Source: Sphingomonas sp. 32-62-10 (GTDB taxonomy: Bacteria; Pseudomonadota; Alphaproteobacteria; Sphingomonadales; Sphingomonadaceae). From it: DNA of 64,000 bases. The stretch is taken from NCBI GenBank assembly GCA_002280555.1, contig NCEE01000023.1, positions 1 through 64,000 of the forward strand, given 5' to 3'. The position numbers were made by a program, and so were the translations under genes. The notes beneath the pieces are model-generated. The model had not been told where the DNA came from. It worked only from the letters and a program-made list of their open reading frames with translations, and made no database searches. Positions 52,589-60,846 of the stretch are shown in pieces (position 1 is the first letter of the stretch; each line of letters starts with the position of its first letter).

Positions 52589-52990
52589 TCAGCCCCCGGA
52601 CGTGCCGCCTTCGGGTGGACGCTTGCTCGCATTGGCAGCAATGCCAATGATGTCGATGATCCGCCGCGCGACTTGGGCGCCCGCGGCTTCGGCATCGAAA
52701 GCGGGCTGATTGTTGTCGTTGCTTTCGGGTGCGCGCGGTTGAACTGGCGGGGCGGTGTGCGGCGTGTTGCCCGGCTGATTTGCCGTCCGCATCCGGGCGG
52801 CCATCGTCGCCATCACCGCGGTCGCGCCGCTGATCAGCATGCTGCGCCCCGCCGGTGAATTGGCGGTTGCGATCAGTGCCTCGCCGGTTTTGCGCAGTTC
52901 CTTGGGGATCTTGATCCCGGCGATCTCCTTGGGCAGCTTGCCCTTTTTCGGTTTCGCCGATTTCGAATCCTTCTTGTCTTTCTTCGCCAT
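52589..52990 (-). CDS. Lysine-rich protein of unknown function
   Basis: 133 residues from ATG 52990 (GGAG upstream). The N-terminus is very basic (AKKDKKDSKSAKPKKGKLPKEIAGIKIPKELRKTGEALIATANS). A hydrophobic, Ala/Met-rich segment follows (SMLISGATAVMATMAARM), then a Pro-rich linker and a C-terminal ARRIIDIIGIAANASK helix. This layout is common to sphingomonad hypothetical proteins and may be membrane- or nucleic-acid-associated; no family recognised. Confidence 0.6.
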   Translation of the reverse strand: MAKKDKKDSKSAKPKKGKLPKEIAGIKIPKELRKTGEALIATANSPAGRSMLISGATAVMATMAARMRTANQPGNTPHTAPPVQPRAPESNDNNQPAFDAEAAGAQVARRIIDIIGIAANASKRPPEGGTSGG

Positions 52991-53298
52991 GCTGCACTCC
53001 ATCCGCCATTCCCCGGCTATCCGCGCGCGGGGCCGTAAGGTCTTGGTGTATGAAATAGGTAACACACTGGAATAGTACAAGGGCCAGCTTGTCCTTGGCG
53101 ACGTCGGCTCCCACTTCTGCAGCTACCGCGCCAATGTTTCGCCAAGATTCGTCATTGCGAGCACAGCGAAGCAATCCAGCGCCCCGTGCGCTGCCCTGGA
53201 TTGGCTCGCTGCGCTCGCAATGACGGACAAGTTTGGGTTAACCGGGTGCCAGTCCAACCTGCTTGCCCGCACCGAACAAATATGGAACAGATACCTTC
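52991..53298. other. Intergenic region upstream of uvrA
   Basis: 308 bases between divergent genes. It contains the palindromic repeat at 53150-53224 and otherwise no recognisable gene. No GTTC-N7-GTTC type SOS box was seen, although uvrA is often under LexA control in relatives. Confidence 0.5.
53150..53224. repeat. Palindromic repeat, family C (GTCATTGCGAGC type)
   Basis: The left arm is CGTCATTGCGAGCACAGCGA followed by AGCAATCCAG, and the right arm CTGGATTGGCTCGCTGCGCT followed by CGCAATGACG. A second copy is at 59000-59073. The type is widespread in bacterial genomes as an intergenic palindrome. Confidence 0.9.
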
Positions 53299-56185
53299 AT
53301 GCTGACTCACATTTCCGTCCGCGGCGCGCGCGAGCATAACCTCAAGAACGTCTCCGTGGATATTCCGCGCGATACGCTCACCGTCATCACCGGCCTGTCG
53401 GGATCGGGCAAATCGAGCCTGGCGTTCGACACCATCTATGCCGAGGGGCAGCGGCGCTATGTGGAGTCGCTTTCCGCCTATGCGCGCCAGTTTCTGGAGA
53501 TGATGCAGAAGCCCGATGTCGATCATATCGAGGGGCTGAGCCCGGCGATCAGCATCGAGCAGAAGACGACGAGCCGCAACCCGCGCTCCACCGTCGCGAC
53601 GGTGACCGAAATTTACGATTATATGCGGCTGCTCTGGGCCCGCGTCGGCATTCCCTATTCACCCGCCACCGGCCTGCCGATCGCCGCGCAGACGGTGTCG
53701 CAAATGGTCGACCGGGTCATGGCGCTGCCCGAGGGGACGCGGCTCTATCTGCTCGCCCCCGTCGTGCGCGGGCGCAAGGGCGAGTATAAGAAGGAACTGC
53801 TCGAATGGCAGAAATCAGGCTTCACCCGCGTCCGCATCGACGGCGAAATCTACGAGATCGATGAAGCCCCCGCGATCGACAAGAAATACAAGCACGACAT
53901 CGAGGTCGTGGTCGACCGGCTGGTGGTCGGGCCGGACCTCGGCACCCGGCTGGCGGACAGTTTCGAAACCGCGTTGAAGCTGGCCGATGGGTTGGCGTTT
54001 GTCGATCTGGTGGATGGCACGGTGGCTGAGCTTGGCGCCAAGAGCGTCAGGGAAGCCCGCTCCACGTTTGTCTCGAGCGCAGACGAGGGAGGTGCAACAA
54101 GCGCTACTCCCGGCGGCGCGATGAAAGGCACCGGCCTGCCGCCCAACCGCATCGTCTTTAGCGAAAAATTTGCCTGCCCCGTCTCGGGCTTCACCATTGC
54201 CGAAATCGAACCCCGGCTCTTCTCCTTCAACGCCCCGCAGGGCGCGTGCCCGGCGTGCGACGGCCTGGGCGAGAAGCTGCTGTTCGACGAGGATCTCGTC
54301 GTCCCCAACCACGCGCTCAGCATCAAGAAGGGCGCGGTCGTGCCCTGGGCGAAATCGCAGCCGCCAAGCCCCTATTACATGCAGGTGCTGGGCAGCCTGG
54401 CGCGCGAATTCGGCTTCAGCGTCGATACCCCCTGGGGCGAGCTGCCGGGCGAGGTGCGGCTCATCATCCTCCACGGCACCGGCGGCAAGCCCGTCACGCT
54501 CACCTTCATCGACGGCAAGAAGAGCTACGACGTCAAGAAACCGTTCGAGGGCGTCATCGGCAATCTCAACCGACGCCTCCTCAGCACCGAAAGCGCGTGG
54601 ATGCGCGAGGAGCTCGCCAAATACCAAAGCAGCGCCCCGTGCGAGACCTGCGGCGGCGCGCGCCTGAAGCCGGAGGCGCTCGCGGTGAAGATCGGCATGC
54701 GCGATATCTCCAGCGTCACCCGCCTCTCGGTGGTCGATGCGCTGGAGTGGTTTGAGGCAATCCCCGCCGAGCTCACCGGCCAGCAAAAGGAAATCGCCGA
54801 GCGTATCCTGAAGGAAATCCTCGAACGGCTCGGCTTCCTCAACAATGTCGGCCTCGATTATCTCAACCTCGATCGGACATCGGGGACTCTAAGCGGCGGC
54901 GAGAGCCAGCGCATCCGCCTCGCCAGCCAGATCGGCAGCGGCCTCAGCGGCGTGCTCTATGTGCTCGATGAGCCCAGCATCGGCCTCCACCAGCGCGATA
55001 ACGACATGCTGCTGAAAACGCTGCGCCGCCTGCGCGATCTCGGCAATACCGTGCTCGTGGTGGAGCATGACGAGGATGCGATCCGCACCGCCGATTATGT
55101 GATCGATATGGGCCCGGGCGCGGGCGTGCACGGCGGCCAGGTCGTCGCCCAAGGCACCTTCGAGCAGGTGCTGGCGAACACCAACAGCATCACCGCCGAT
55201 TATCTCTCCGGCCGCCGCGAAGTGCCGGTGCCGGTTACGCGGCGGAAAGGAAATGGCAAGAAGCTCACCGTCCACGGCGCCACCGCGAACAATCTGCGCG
55301 GCGTCACCGCCAGCATCCCGCTCGGCACCTTCACCTGCGTGACGGGGGTCGGTCACCGGCCTGCAATATCTCGACAAGGTGATCGACATCGATCAATCGC
55401 CGATCGGCCGCACCCCGCGCAGCAACCCCGCCACCTATACCGGCGCGTTCACGCAAATCCGGGACTGGTTCGCGGGCCTCCCCGAAAGCCAGGCGCGCGG
55501 CTACAAGCCCGGGCGGTTCAGCTTCAACGTCAAGGGCGGCCGGTGTGAGGCGTGCCAGGGCGACGGGCTGATCAAGATCGAAATGCACTTTCTGCCCGAC
55601 GTCTATGTGACGTGCGATGTGTGCCACGGCGCGCGCTACAACCGCGAAACGCTCGAGGTGAAGTTCAAGGGCCTGAGCATCGCCGATGTGCTCGACATGA
55701 CGGTGGAAGACGCGGTCGAATTCTTCAAGGCCGTCCCCCCGATCCGCGACAAGATGGCGATGCTGGCAGAGGTCGGCCTGGGCTATGTCAAGGTCGGCCA
55801 GCAGGCGACGACACTCTCTGGCGGCGAAGCGCAACGCGTGAAACTCGCCAAGGAGCTATCCCGCCGCGCCACCGGCCAGACGCTCTACATCCTCGATGAA
55901 CCCACCACCGGGCTGCACTTCGAAGACGTCCGCAAACTGCTGGAGGTGCTCCACGCGCTGGTCGAACAGGGGAATACCGTGGTGGTGATCGAACATAATC
56001 TCGATGTCATCAAGACCGCCGACTGGGTGCTCGATCTGGGGCCAGAGGGCGGCGTGAAGGGTGGGGAGATTGTGGCGGAAGGGACCCCGGAGAAGGTGGC
56101 CGGGGTGAAGGGGAGTTTTACGGGGCGGTATTTGGCGCCGTTGTTGGGGAAAACCCCTGCTAAGGCTTCGTCGGCGTCAGCTTGA
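53299..56185 (+). pseudogene. uvrA: Excinuclease ABC subunit A with internal deletion and frameshift
   Basis: Start ATG 53299. The first half is intact: Walker A ITGLSGSGKSSLAFDTIYAEGQRRY, zinc fingers CPACDGLG and CETCGGARLKPEA, signature TLSGGESQRIRLASQIGSG and Walker B VLYVLDEPSIGLHQRD. At about 55350 the sequence runs from FTCVTGV directly into the frame of TGLQYLDKVIDIDQSPIGR. Around 34 codons carrying the second Walker A are lost and the frame shifts. The second half then continues normally (CEACQGDG, CDVCHGARYN, LSGGEAQRVKLAKEL, LDEPTTGLHFED). As written, nucleotide excision repair UvrA would be truncated. Confidence 0.9.
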
Positions 56186-56216
56186 CGCCTGCTGCGATGC
56201 TCAGCATGATATGGGG

Positions 56217-56435
56217 ATGAACACGCGGGTGACCATCGATCCGGAAGTCTGCGGCGGTCGACCGATCGTAGCCGGCACACGGATGCGCGTCAGCGATGTG
56301 CTCGATGCGCTGGCATCGTCGGTCAGCATCGATGAAGTACTCGCCGACTTCCCCTATCTCACGCGCGAGGACATCATCGCCTGTCTCACTTATCGCGCCC
56401 GCGCCGTCGATCATGCGGTGGTCCAGGCTGCTTGA
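56217..56435 (+). CDS. DUF433 family antitoxin-like protein
   Basis: 72 residues from ATG 56217. Typical DUF433: VTIDPEVCGGRPIVAGTRMRVSDVLDALASSVSIDEVLADFPYLTREDIIACLTYRARAVDH. DUF433 proteins have a winged-helix-like domain and usually form a pair with a PIN-like DUF5615 toxin encoded directly after. No DUF5615 gene follows here. Instead an AT-rich hydrolase frame begins at once, so the antitoxin looks orphaned. Confidence 0.85.
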   Translation: MNTRVTIDPEVCGGRPIVAGTRMRVSDVLDALASSVSIDEVLADFPYLTREDIIACLTYRARAVDHAVVQAA

Positions 56436-56461
56436 CGCGGTTAAGGTTTCGGGAGCGAGTG

Positions 56462-57355
56462 GTGAATTTGGGGGTTTTTGTAAACCGTCATCGTGTTTCG
56501 TTATCATTCGGTCTGTCTTTGTTGATCATTATAATATTCGCAGTGATTATTCAGCCTCGCTATCGGTCGACTGTTGTTGAATTCAACGGACCTCACGGTA
56601 GATTCCCGATGACTGTCCTGACATCGGACCGCGAAGCTAGAGCAACGGTTGTTTTTCTGGTCGGGGGCCCAGGTGGAAATGCTACACCGAATTTGGCAGA
56701 TGAGCCGATATTGAACGGGATTGCCAATGAAAGTAACGGACAAATAAGAATCATCGTGCCTGCCTACCTAGGCACGGATTTCCGTTCGATGTATCCGAAA
56801 TCTGATTTTCTTGCGGCACGGTCGGAAATTTCTGCTTTAATAGAGAACGAGCAACGTAATGGAACTAAGGTCTGTGTCGTTGGCGCGAGCCTCGGGGGAT
56901 ACTTGGCTGCTTCGTTGGCTAAGAATCATCAGAAGTCAAAATTTCTTCTCATTAATCCGGTCATTTTGAAACCAAGTGAATTCTTATCGAGAATGAGAAT
57001 GAGGCCGGAAGGTCGTATTATTGGCTTGCGATATTGGCATGTTGAAAATGCTGAGTGGGACGGAAAATCGAGGGGAACCCCAAAGTATATTGCTGATGAT
57101 GCGTTCTGGATCACGTTTTTCGGAGATTATTTTAATAACGATATAATAGACTTTTTAGATAGCTCATCTACTCGAATAATCTATGCCAGTGGCGACCCAC
57201 GGATTGGTGTCGATAAGGCCGAAGAGATCCGAAAGCGAAATCCGGACTTTTACATAAAGGCAGTAAATAGTAATGACCATGTGATCGAAAGCACGGTCAA
57301 ATTCAGACCATTCGTCGAAGAAGTGAATAAATGGGTTGGCGAATGTCTTAAATAA
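56462..57355 (+). CDS. Membrane-anchored alpha/beta-hydrolase, AT-rich, probably acquired
   Basis: 297 residues from GTG 56462 (GGGAGC upstream); the frame is open back to TTG 56432. One N-terminal membrane helix (SLSFGLSLLIIIIFAVII) is followed by a hydrolase fold: ATVVFLVGGPGGNATPN, the nucleophile elbow VVGASLGGYLAAS (Ser near residue 143), IIYASGDPRIGVDKAEEI (acid strand) and NSNDHVIESTV (His). Base composition is visibly lower in GC than all neighbours (ataatataa, ttattttaat runs), pointing to horizontal transfer. The closest function is unclear. It lies beside toxin-antitoxin genes. Confidence 0.8.
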   Translation: MNLGVFVNRHRVSLSFGLSLLIIIIFAVIIQPRYRSTVVEFNGPHGRFPMTVLTSDREARATVVFLVGGPGGNATPNLADEPILNGIANESNGQIRIIVPAYLGTDFRSMYPKSDFLAARSEISALIENEQRNGTKVCVVGASLGGYLAASLAKNHQKSKFLLINPVILKPSEFLSRMRMRPEGRIIGLRYWHVENAEWDGKSRGTPKYIADDAFWITFFGDYFNNDIIDFLDSSSTRIIYASGDPRIGVDKAEEIRKRNPDFYIKAVNSNDHVIESTVKFRPFVEEVNKWVGECLK

Positions 57356-57499
57356 TGCGCAATGCCTAGAGTTTTTGCCAGTTTTTGGCATGTACACCAG
57401 TATCCCAAAGCCACCGCTTCCGTATCAAAAGCTGGCGTCACATGCCGAATTCATGCAGTCCGCCGCGTGAAATCCAGGGACACTATACCTAATTGCTCG

Positions 57500-57973
57500 T
57501 CACTCACTCCGTCTCGTCACCTTCACCTGCTTCACCGCCGCCCGCTCGACCACTGCCGCCAACACCGTATCGAACAGCGGCTGCGGGATGAACCCATAGA
57601 AGGGCGTGCGGTCCTCTCCGCGCTCGATCGGGCGGATGTCCGGCCCCGGCCAGCGGAAGCGGTTGAGTTCGGTCACCATGATCCAGCAGCGTTCAGCATC
57701 GAGGCCAAGATGGGCCTTCACCCGCGCCGGAATTTCGAAGGCGTCGTCGGGTCGAGGGGGCGGTTGCGTCGTGACGGGCACGACGAGCAACTCGGTGTTC
57801 CCGTCCACCTCTTCGCGCGCGATCACGACGACGACGGGGCGATGCTTGCGGCCATCCTCCTCGCCCCGCGCCGCCTCATGCGCCCACAGGTACGAATAGG
57901 ACAGGACGTTAGCCGGTTTCGGTATCGTCCATGAGGTAGTTGAGCGCGATGGACTCCGGGGGGGCTTGGACAT
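57500..57973 (-). CDS. PemK/MazF-like toxin family protein
   Basis: 157 residues. After a weakly conserved start that overlaps the antitoxin gene by 65 bp, the core is VLSYSYLWAHEAARGEEDGRKHRPVVVVIAREE, VVPVTTQPPPRPDDAFEIP, AERCWIMVTELNRFRWPGPDIRP. This corresponds to the long PemK-like variant found in alphaproteobacteria. MazF/PemK toxins are sequence-specific RNases. The true start may be internal, since the first ~18 residues are the antitoxin's DNA in another frame. It pairs with the Phd/YefM-type gene upstream. Confidence 0.78.
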   Translation of the reverse strand: MSKPPRSPSRSTTSWTIPKPANVLSYSYLWAHEAARGEEDGRKHRPVVVVIAREEVDGNTELLVVPVTTQPPPRPDDAFEIPARVKAHLGLDAERCWIMVTELNRFRWPGPDIRPIERGEDRTPFYGFIPQPLFDTVLAAVVERAAVKQVKVTRRSE

Positions 57974-58190
57974 TCATCAAGGCCTGTAGCGTTTCATCAT
58001 CCAGGTCCTCCGTCCTGATCACTTGCCGGTCGCGCCGTTTCAGCCGCTCATATTCGTTAAGCGAGATCATCACGATGCGGGTCGTGCCATGCCGCTGGAT
58101 GCCGACGGGGCGCTGCATCGCTTCATCGGTGTAGAAGCCGAAGCGGTTGGCAACGTCCTTGGCGGAAACTTCTAGGATTGGTTCTGGCAT
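57909..58190 (-). CDS. Phd/YefM-type antitoxin
   Basis: 93 residues. The N-terminal DNA-binding part EVSAKDVANRFGFYTDEAMQRPVGIQRHGTTRIVMISLNEYERLKRRDR is a prevent-host-death pattern. The acidic C-terminal tail (TEDLDDETLQALMNVQAPPE) would wrap the toxin. It is translated first and overlaps the PemK/MazF-like gene. Antitoxins of this type usually repress their own promoter, which would lie in 58191-58400. Confidence 0.85.
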   Translation of the reverse strand: MPEPILEVSAKDVANRFGFYTDEAMQRPVGIQRHGTTRIVMISLNEYERLKRRDRQVIRTEDLDDETLQALMNVQAPPESIALNYLMDDTETG

Positions 58191-58368
58191 GGCGACTCTC
58201 GGTTGTCTAGCTAAAGTGGCTACTTCACGGATTATGAATATAATCGCTGATTTTATAACTGCCAGTTATATTTTTGCCAATTTGGCAATGCGCCGCGGCA
58301 AAGCCGCGTCGTCGGTCGTCGCTTTGGCGACGCCGTCCGAGCGCGCTCGGCGCAAGCGCGCCGGGCTG

Positions 58369-58388
58369 GATTTAGCTACCGCTAAATC
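58369..58388. repeat. Perfect inverted repeat in the antitoxin leader region
   Basis: GATTTAGCTACCGCTAAATC: an 8-bp perfect stem with a 4-base loop in the gap between brnA and the Phd-type gene (58191-58400). Several other GC-rich hairpins (GCGGCAAAGCCGC, GCGCGCTCGGCGCAAGCGCG) lie beside it. It could be an operator or a transcript end for brnTA; no T-run follows. Confidence 0.5.
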
Positions 58389-58400
58389 TCGCCTTGCGCG

Positions 58401-58694
58401 CTACAACCCCACCGCCTTCCGCAGCGCTTCGTTCATCCGCGCTTGCCAGCCGGGGCCGCCCTCACGGAATTTGGCGATCACGTCGGGGTCGATGCGCAGC
58501 GTCACTTGCTGCTTCGCCACCCCGCGCACTGGCGGGCGGCCGCGGACCATGCCGTTCGGGCCGAGATAGCCCGTCGCCGGGCGCACCACTTTGCCGCCGA
58601 CGATATAGGCGGCCATGTCGAACATCTCGTCGGTCCATTCGGGCAGATCGGGATCATCCCATTCGGGCGGCAAAACTGGCTCTTTCTCGCTCAT
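58401..58694 (-). CDS. brnA: BrnA antitoxin
   Basis: 97 residues. Acidic N-terminus (PPEWDDPDLPEWTDEMFDMA), then GRPPVRGVAKQQVTLRIDPDVIAKFREGGPGWQARMNEALRKAV, the ribbon-helix-helix DNA-binding domain typical of BrnA. It neutralises BrnT and autorepresses the operon. The gene follows brnT with a 41-bp overlap, the usual brnTA order. Confidence 0.93.
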   Translation of the reverse strand: MSEKEPVLPPEWDDPDLPEWTDEMFDMAAYIVGGKVVRPATGYLGPNGMVRGRPPVRGVAKQQVTLRIDPDVIAKFREGGPGWQARMNEALRKAVGL

Positions 58695-58935
58695 TGCACT
58701 TCCTCATCGATATCACGCGGATGCCATCCGCCGTCGGCGTCCATGCGGCCATTGCCAGCCTTCCATCGAGCATCCCGAAGGTCAGGAAGCGCGGTTCGGG
58801 ATAGTCGAACCGGTCATCCGCCACCGTGTAACTCGGGTCTTCAAACAACGCGCCCGCATCGGCAAAGTCGATGCCGCGCTCTGCCAGCGTCACCGCGCGC
58901 TTTGCTTCGTCGAAGCTGATCTCCCGTTCAGCCAT
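58654..58935 (-). CDS. brnT: BrnT ribonuclease toxin
   Basis: 93 residues. ISFDEAKRAVTLAERGIDFADAGALFEDPSYTVADDRFDYPEPRFLTFGMLDGRLAMAAWT, then RVISMRKCNERERASF, which is the BrnT/RelE-like fold with its conserved Arg and acidic residues. BrnT cleaves RNA and is bound by BrnA encoded just downstream. The relaxed overlap and shared strand show a complete module. Confidence 0.93.
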   Translation of the reverse strand: MAEREISFDEAKRAVTLAERGIDFADAGALFEDPSYTVADDRFDYPEPRFLTFGMLDGRLAMAAWTPTADGIRVISMRKCNERERASFAARMG

Positions 58936-59288
58936 TATGTAACTCCATAAAGTGGCGCGTCAAGGACTCTTCCCGGTCAGACTGACCTGAACCTTGTTCG
59001 TCATTGCGAGCGCAGCGCGGCAATCCGGCGTTTCGCGCGCTGCCCTGGATTGCCGCGCTGCGCTCGCAAAGACGGCGCCTGATGTGACTGGATGTTTATG
59101 GGTCGACTCACTGGTATTGTTGGACTTTTCGTGATCATATTCCCTGTTTGTTCTCGTTTGCAACCGCAATGATCGACGAAGGGAACCCCGATGCCCCACC
59201 ACCGCCACGCCCCGCACCCGTCCCGCTACGCCGCCCCTCAGGCCGCGCCCGGCCTTCGCAGCCGCCCTTGCCTTGGGGGGAAGCACGC
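58936..59288. other. Intergenic region between brnT and the HTH protein
   Basis: 353 bases holding the family C palindrome (59000-59073), a less GC-rich stretch (59085-59170) that probably contains the promoter of the plus-strand HTH gene, and the small frame at 59191-59292. No other gene seen. Confidence 0.5.
59000..59073. repeat. Palindromic repeat, family C, second copy
   Basis: The left arm is GTCATTGCGAGCGCAGCGCG followed by GCAATCCG, and the right arm CCTGGATTGCCGCGCTGCGC followed by TCGCAAAGAC. It matches the copy at 53150-53224 in arms and in the central GCGCTGCCCTGGATTG. Confidence 0.88.
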
Positions 59289-59292
59289 ATGA
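59191..59292 (+). CDS. Possible 33-residue leader peptide coupled to the HTH gene
   Basis: ATG 59191 lies six bases after GAAGGGAA. The frame encodes a basic, His/Pro/Ala-rich 33-mer starting MPHHRHAPHPSRYAAPQ and ending LGGKHA. Its TGA overlaps the ATG of the next gene in an ATGA, the same arrangement as the coupled operon genes elsewhere here. It could be a true small protein or only a translation-coupling leader. The case rests on ribosome site and overlap alone. Confidence 0.4.
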   Translation: MPHHRHAPHPSRYAAPQAAPGLRSRPCLGGKHA

Positions 59293-60476
59293 GCTATCTC
59301 GATCACCCCGCCGCCCCGCGCCCGCGCGCCGAACGTGCCGATGGCTGGACGCCGGATCGTCAGCGCAGTTTCCTCACCGCCGTTGCCGAAGGCCATACGG
59401 TGGAGGCGGCGTGTCGGCTGGTGGGGCTGACGCATCAATCGGCCTATGCGTTTCGACGGCGCGCGGCAGGGGCCACCTTTGCGCTCGGTTGGCAGGCCGC
59501 GACCTTGCTCGCGCGGGACAAGATTGCCGATGTGCTGCTCGCGCGCGCGCTCGATGGCCAGGTTGAAACGATCACGCGCCCCAATGGCGAAACCATCAGC
59601 CGCCACCGCTATGATAATCGCCTGGCCAGCGCGATGCTCGCCCGGCTCGATCGGCTCGCTGATGGCCTCAGCAATGATGGCACGCACCACGCCGCACGAC
59701 TGGTCGCGCAGGAATTCGATGCGTTTCTCGATCTGGTCGATCGCGATGAGGGGCCGGCGCGCGCCGGACTGTTCCTGGGCTTGCGGGCCGCGGGGGAGGC
59801 GAGCGATGCCGATCTTGCCCCCATCATCGCGCTCGCCCGCGCCGATCGCTGGTGCCGCACCGGCACCGCGCTGGCGGAGGAGGTGCCGGTCGCCGATCTT
59901 GATCTTGCTGATCGTGCCGGGTGGACGGCCGATCAATGGCAGCGTGCGGAGGCCGCCGGGCTGGTCGCGCTCGCCGCTTCGCCCGATGAGCACGGGCGGG
60001 CTGGGATCAGCATGCGTGGAGACCCGCAACTTCCGCAACTTTACGATCTGGAGGACGACGAATTTGAGGCAGATGACGACGATGCGTTCGCTGAGGATCC
60101 GGGCTTTTGCGGCTATGAAGTCAGGTGGTGCGAGCACAATGCGCGCTACCGCACCGATTTCCCCCCGCCGCCCGATTTCGACGGGGATGAGGACGGCAGT
60201 TTCGGCGACGAAAACTATGAGCGCGACCTCACCGAGGCCGAAATGGCAGCGTATTTGGTGCGCGAAAAGGCCGAGCGCGAAGAGATGATGGCGGAAGGCC
60301 GTGCGGCGGCGCAGGCCTATTTCTTTGGTGGGGCGGGAGAGGGGGACGGGGGTGTTGAACTGATCCAATCGGGCCCGGCTTTCTCCTCCCCCATCCGTCA
60401 CCCCCGCGAAGGCGGGGGTCCAGCTGCCTTGGCGACGGTTGAGCAGGAAGCTGGATTCCCGCCTTCGCGGGAATGA
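59289..60476 (+). CDS. HTH-domain protein of unknown function with repeat-derived C-terminus
   Basis: 395 residues from ATG 59289. Residues ~20-60 (GWTPDRQRSFLTAVAEGHTVEAACRLVGLTHQSAYAFRRR) form a helix-turn-helix like those of small terminases or transposase-linked proteins. The rest is Ala-rich and helical, with a conserved NRLASAMLARLDRL, then a very acidic part (DLEDDEFEADDDDAFAEDPG) and a Cys/His site CGYEVRWCEHNARYR. Its last ~25 residues (RHPREGGGPAALATVEQEAG...) are a translated palindromic repeat in which the stop lies. Similar HTH proteins are common in sphingomonads; the role is unknown. Confidence 0.72.
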   Translation: MSYLDHPAAPRPRAERADGWTPDRQRSFLTAVAEGHTVEAACRLVGLTHQSAYAFRRRAAGATFALGWQAATLLARDKIADVLLARALDGQVETITRPNGETISRHRYDNRLASAMLARLDRLADGLSNDGTHHAARLVAQEFDAFLDLVDRDEGPARAGLFLGLRAAGEASDADLAPIIALARADRWCRTGTALAEEVPVADLDLADRAGWTADQWQRAEAAGLVALAASPDEHGRAGISMRGDPQLPQLYDLEDDEFEADDDDAFAEDPGFCGYEVRWCEHNARYRTDFPPPPDFDGDEDGSFGDENYERDLTEAEMAAYLVREKAEREEMMAEGRAAAQAYFFGGAGEGDGGVELIQSGPAFSSPIRHPREGGGPAALATVEQEAGFPPSRE

Positions 60477-60477
60477 C
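60397..60477. repeat. Palindromic repeat, family A, at the HTH gene 3' end
   Basis: GTCACCCCCGCGAAGGCGGG ... TTCCCGCCTTCGCGGGAATG followed by AC, bounded by GTCA/TGAC. The stop TGA of the HTH gene is the TGA of the terminal TGAC. The spacer AGCTGCCTTGGCGACGGT is shared with the next copy at 60609. Confidence 0.94.
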
Positions 60478-60846
60478 GGTGCGGGGGGGCTGGGGTTGGC
60501 AGCGGTCGGGCCTTCGCTCATTCATCCGCGTTACGCCTCTCTGTTTGGTCAGCCCATCTGCCCTGTCACTCTTACGCCCCAATCCTCCCAACCCTCCCAA
60601 CCATCCCCGTCACCCCCGCGAAGGCGGGGGTCCAGCTGCCTTGGCGACGGTCGAGGAAGAAGCGGGATTCCCGCCTTCGCGGGAATGACGGTGGAGGTAG
60701 GGGAATGATGGCGGGGGGAGGGAGCACCGGCGCGGGCAGCACCCCAACCGTTCCGCCCCCGTCCAGACGCCCTGCAAATCGGCCCGGTCGTTTGCGCCTT
60801 TCCCGCGACTAAGCCGTTCTAGTCTGGCCATAACATGGAGGCTGAC
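60478..60846. other. Intergenic region with a second family A repeat
   Basis: About 370 bases containing the repeat at 60609-60689 and C- or G-rich simple sequence (CCAACCCTCCCAACCATCCC). The last ~80 bases lead into the DUF2383 gene and should hold its promoter. No gene seen. Confidence 0.5.
60609..60689. repeat. Palindromic repeat, family A, tandem neighbour
   Basis: Same arms and nearly the same spacer as 60397-60477, 131 bases away in the same orientation. The close similarity of spacers suggests recent local duplication of one element. Confidence 0.94.

Noticed and set aside
59130..59165. Possible SOS (LexA) box in TGTTCTCGTTTGCAAC upstream of the HTH gene
   Set aside because: Only one GTTC half-site is present; the direct-repeat GTTC-N7-GTTC expected in alphaproteobacteria is not matched.
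60397..60689. Two similar repeats considered as the start of a CRISPR array
   Set aside because: Each unit is a long palindrome with paired arms, only two occur, spacing is irregular, and relatives are dispersed singly through the window; no cas genes.
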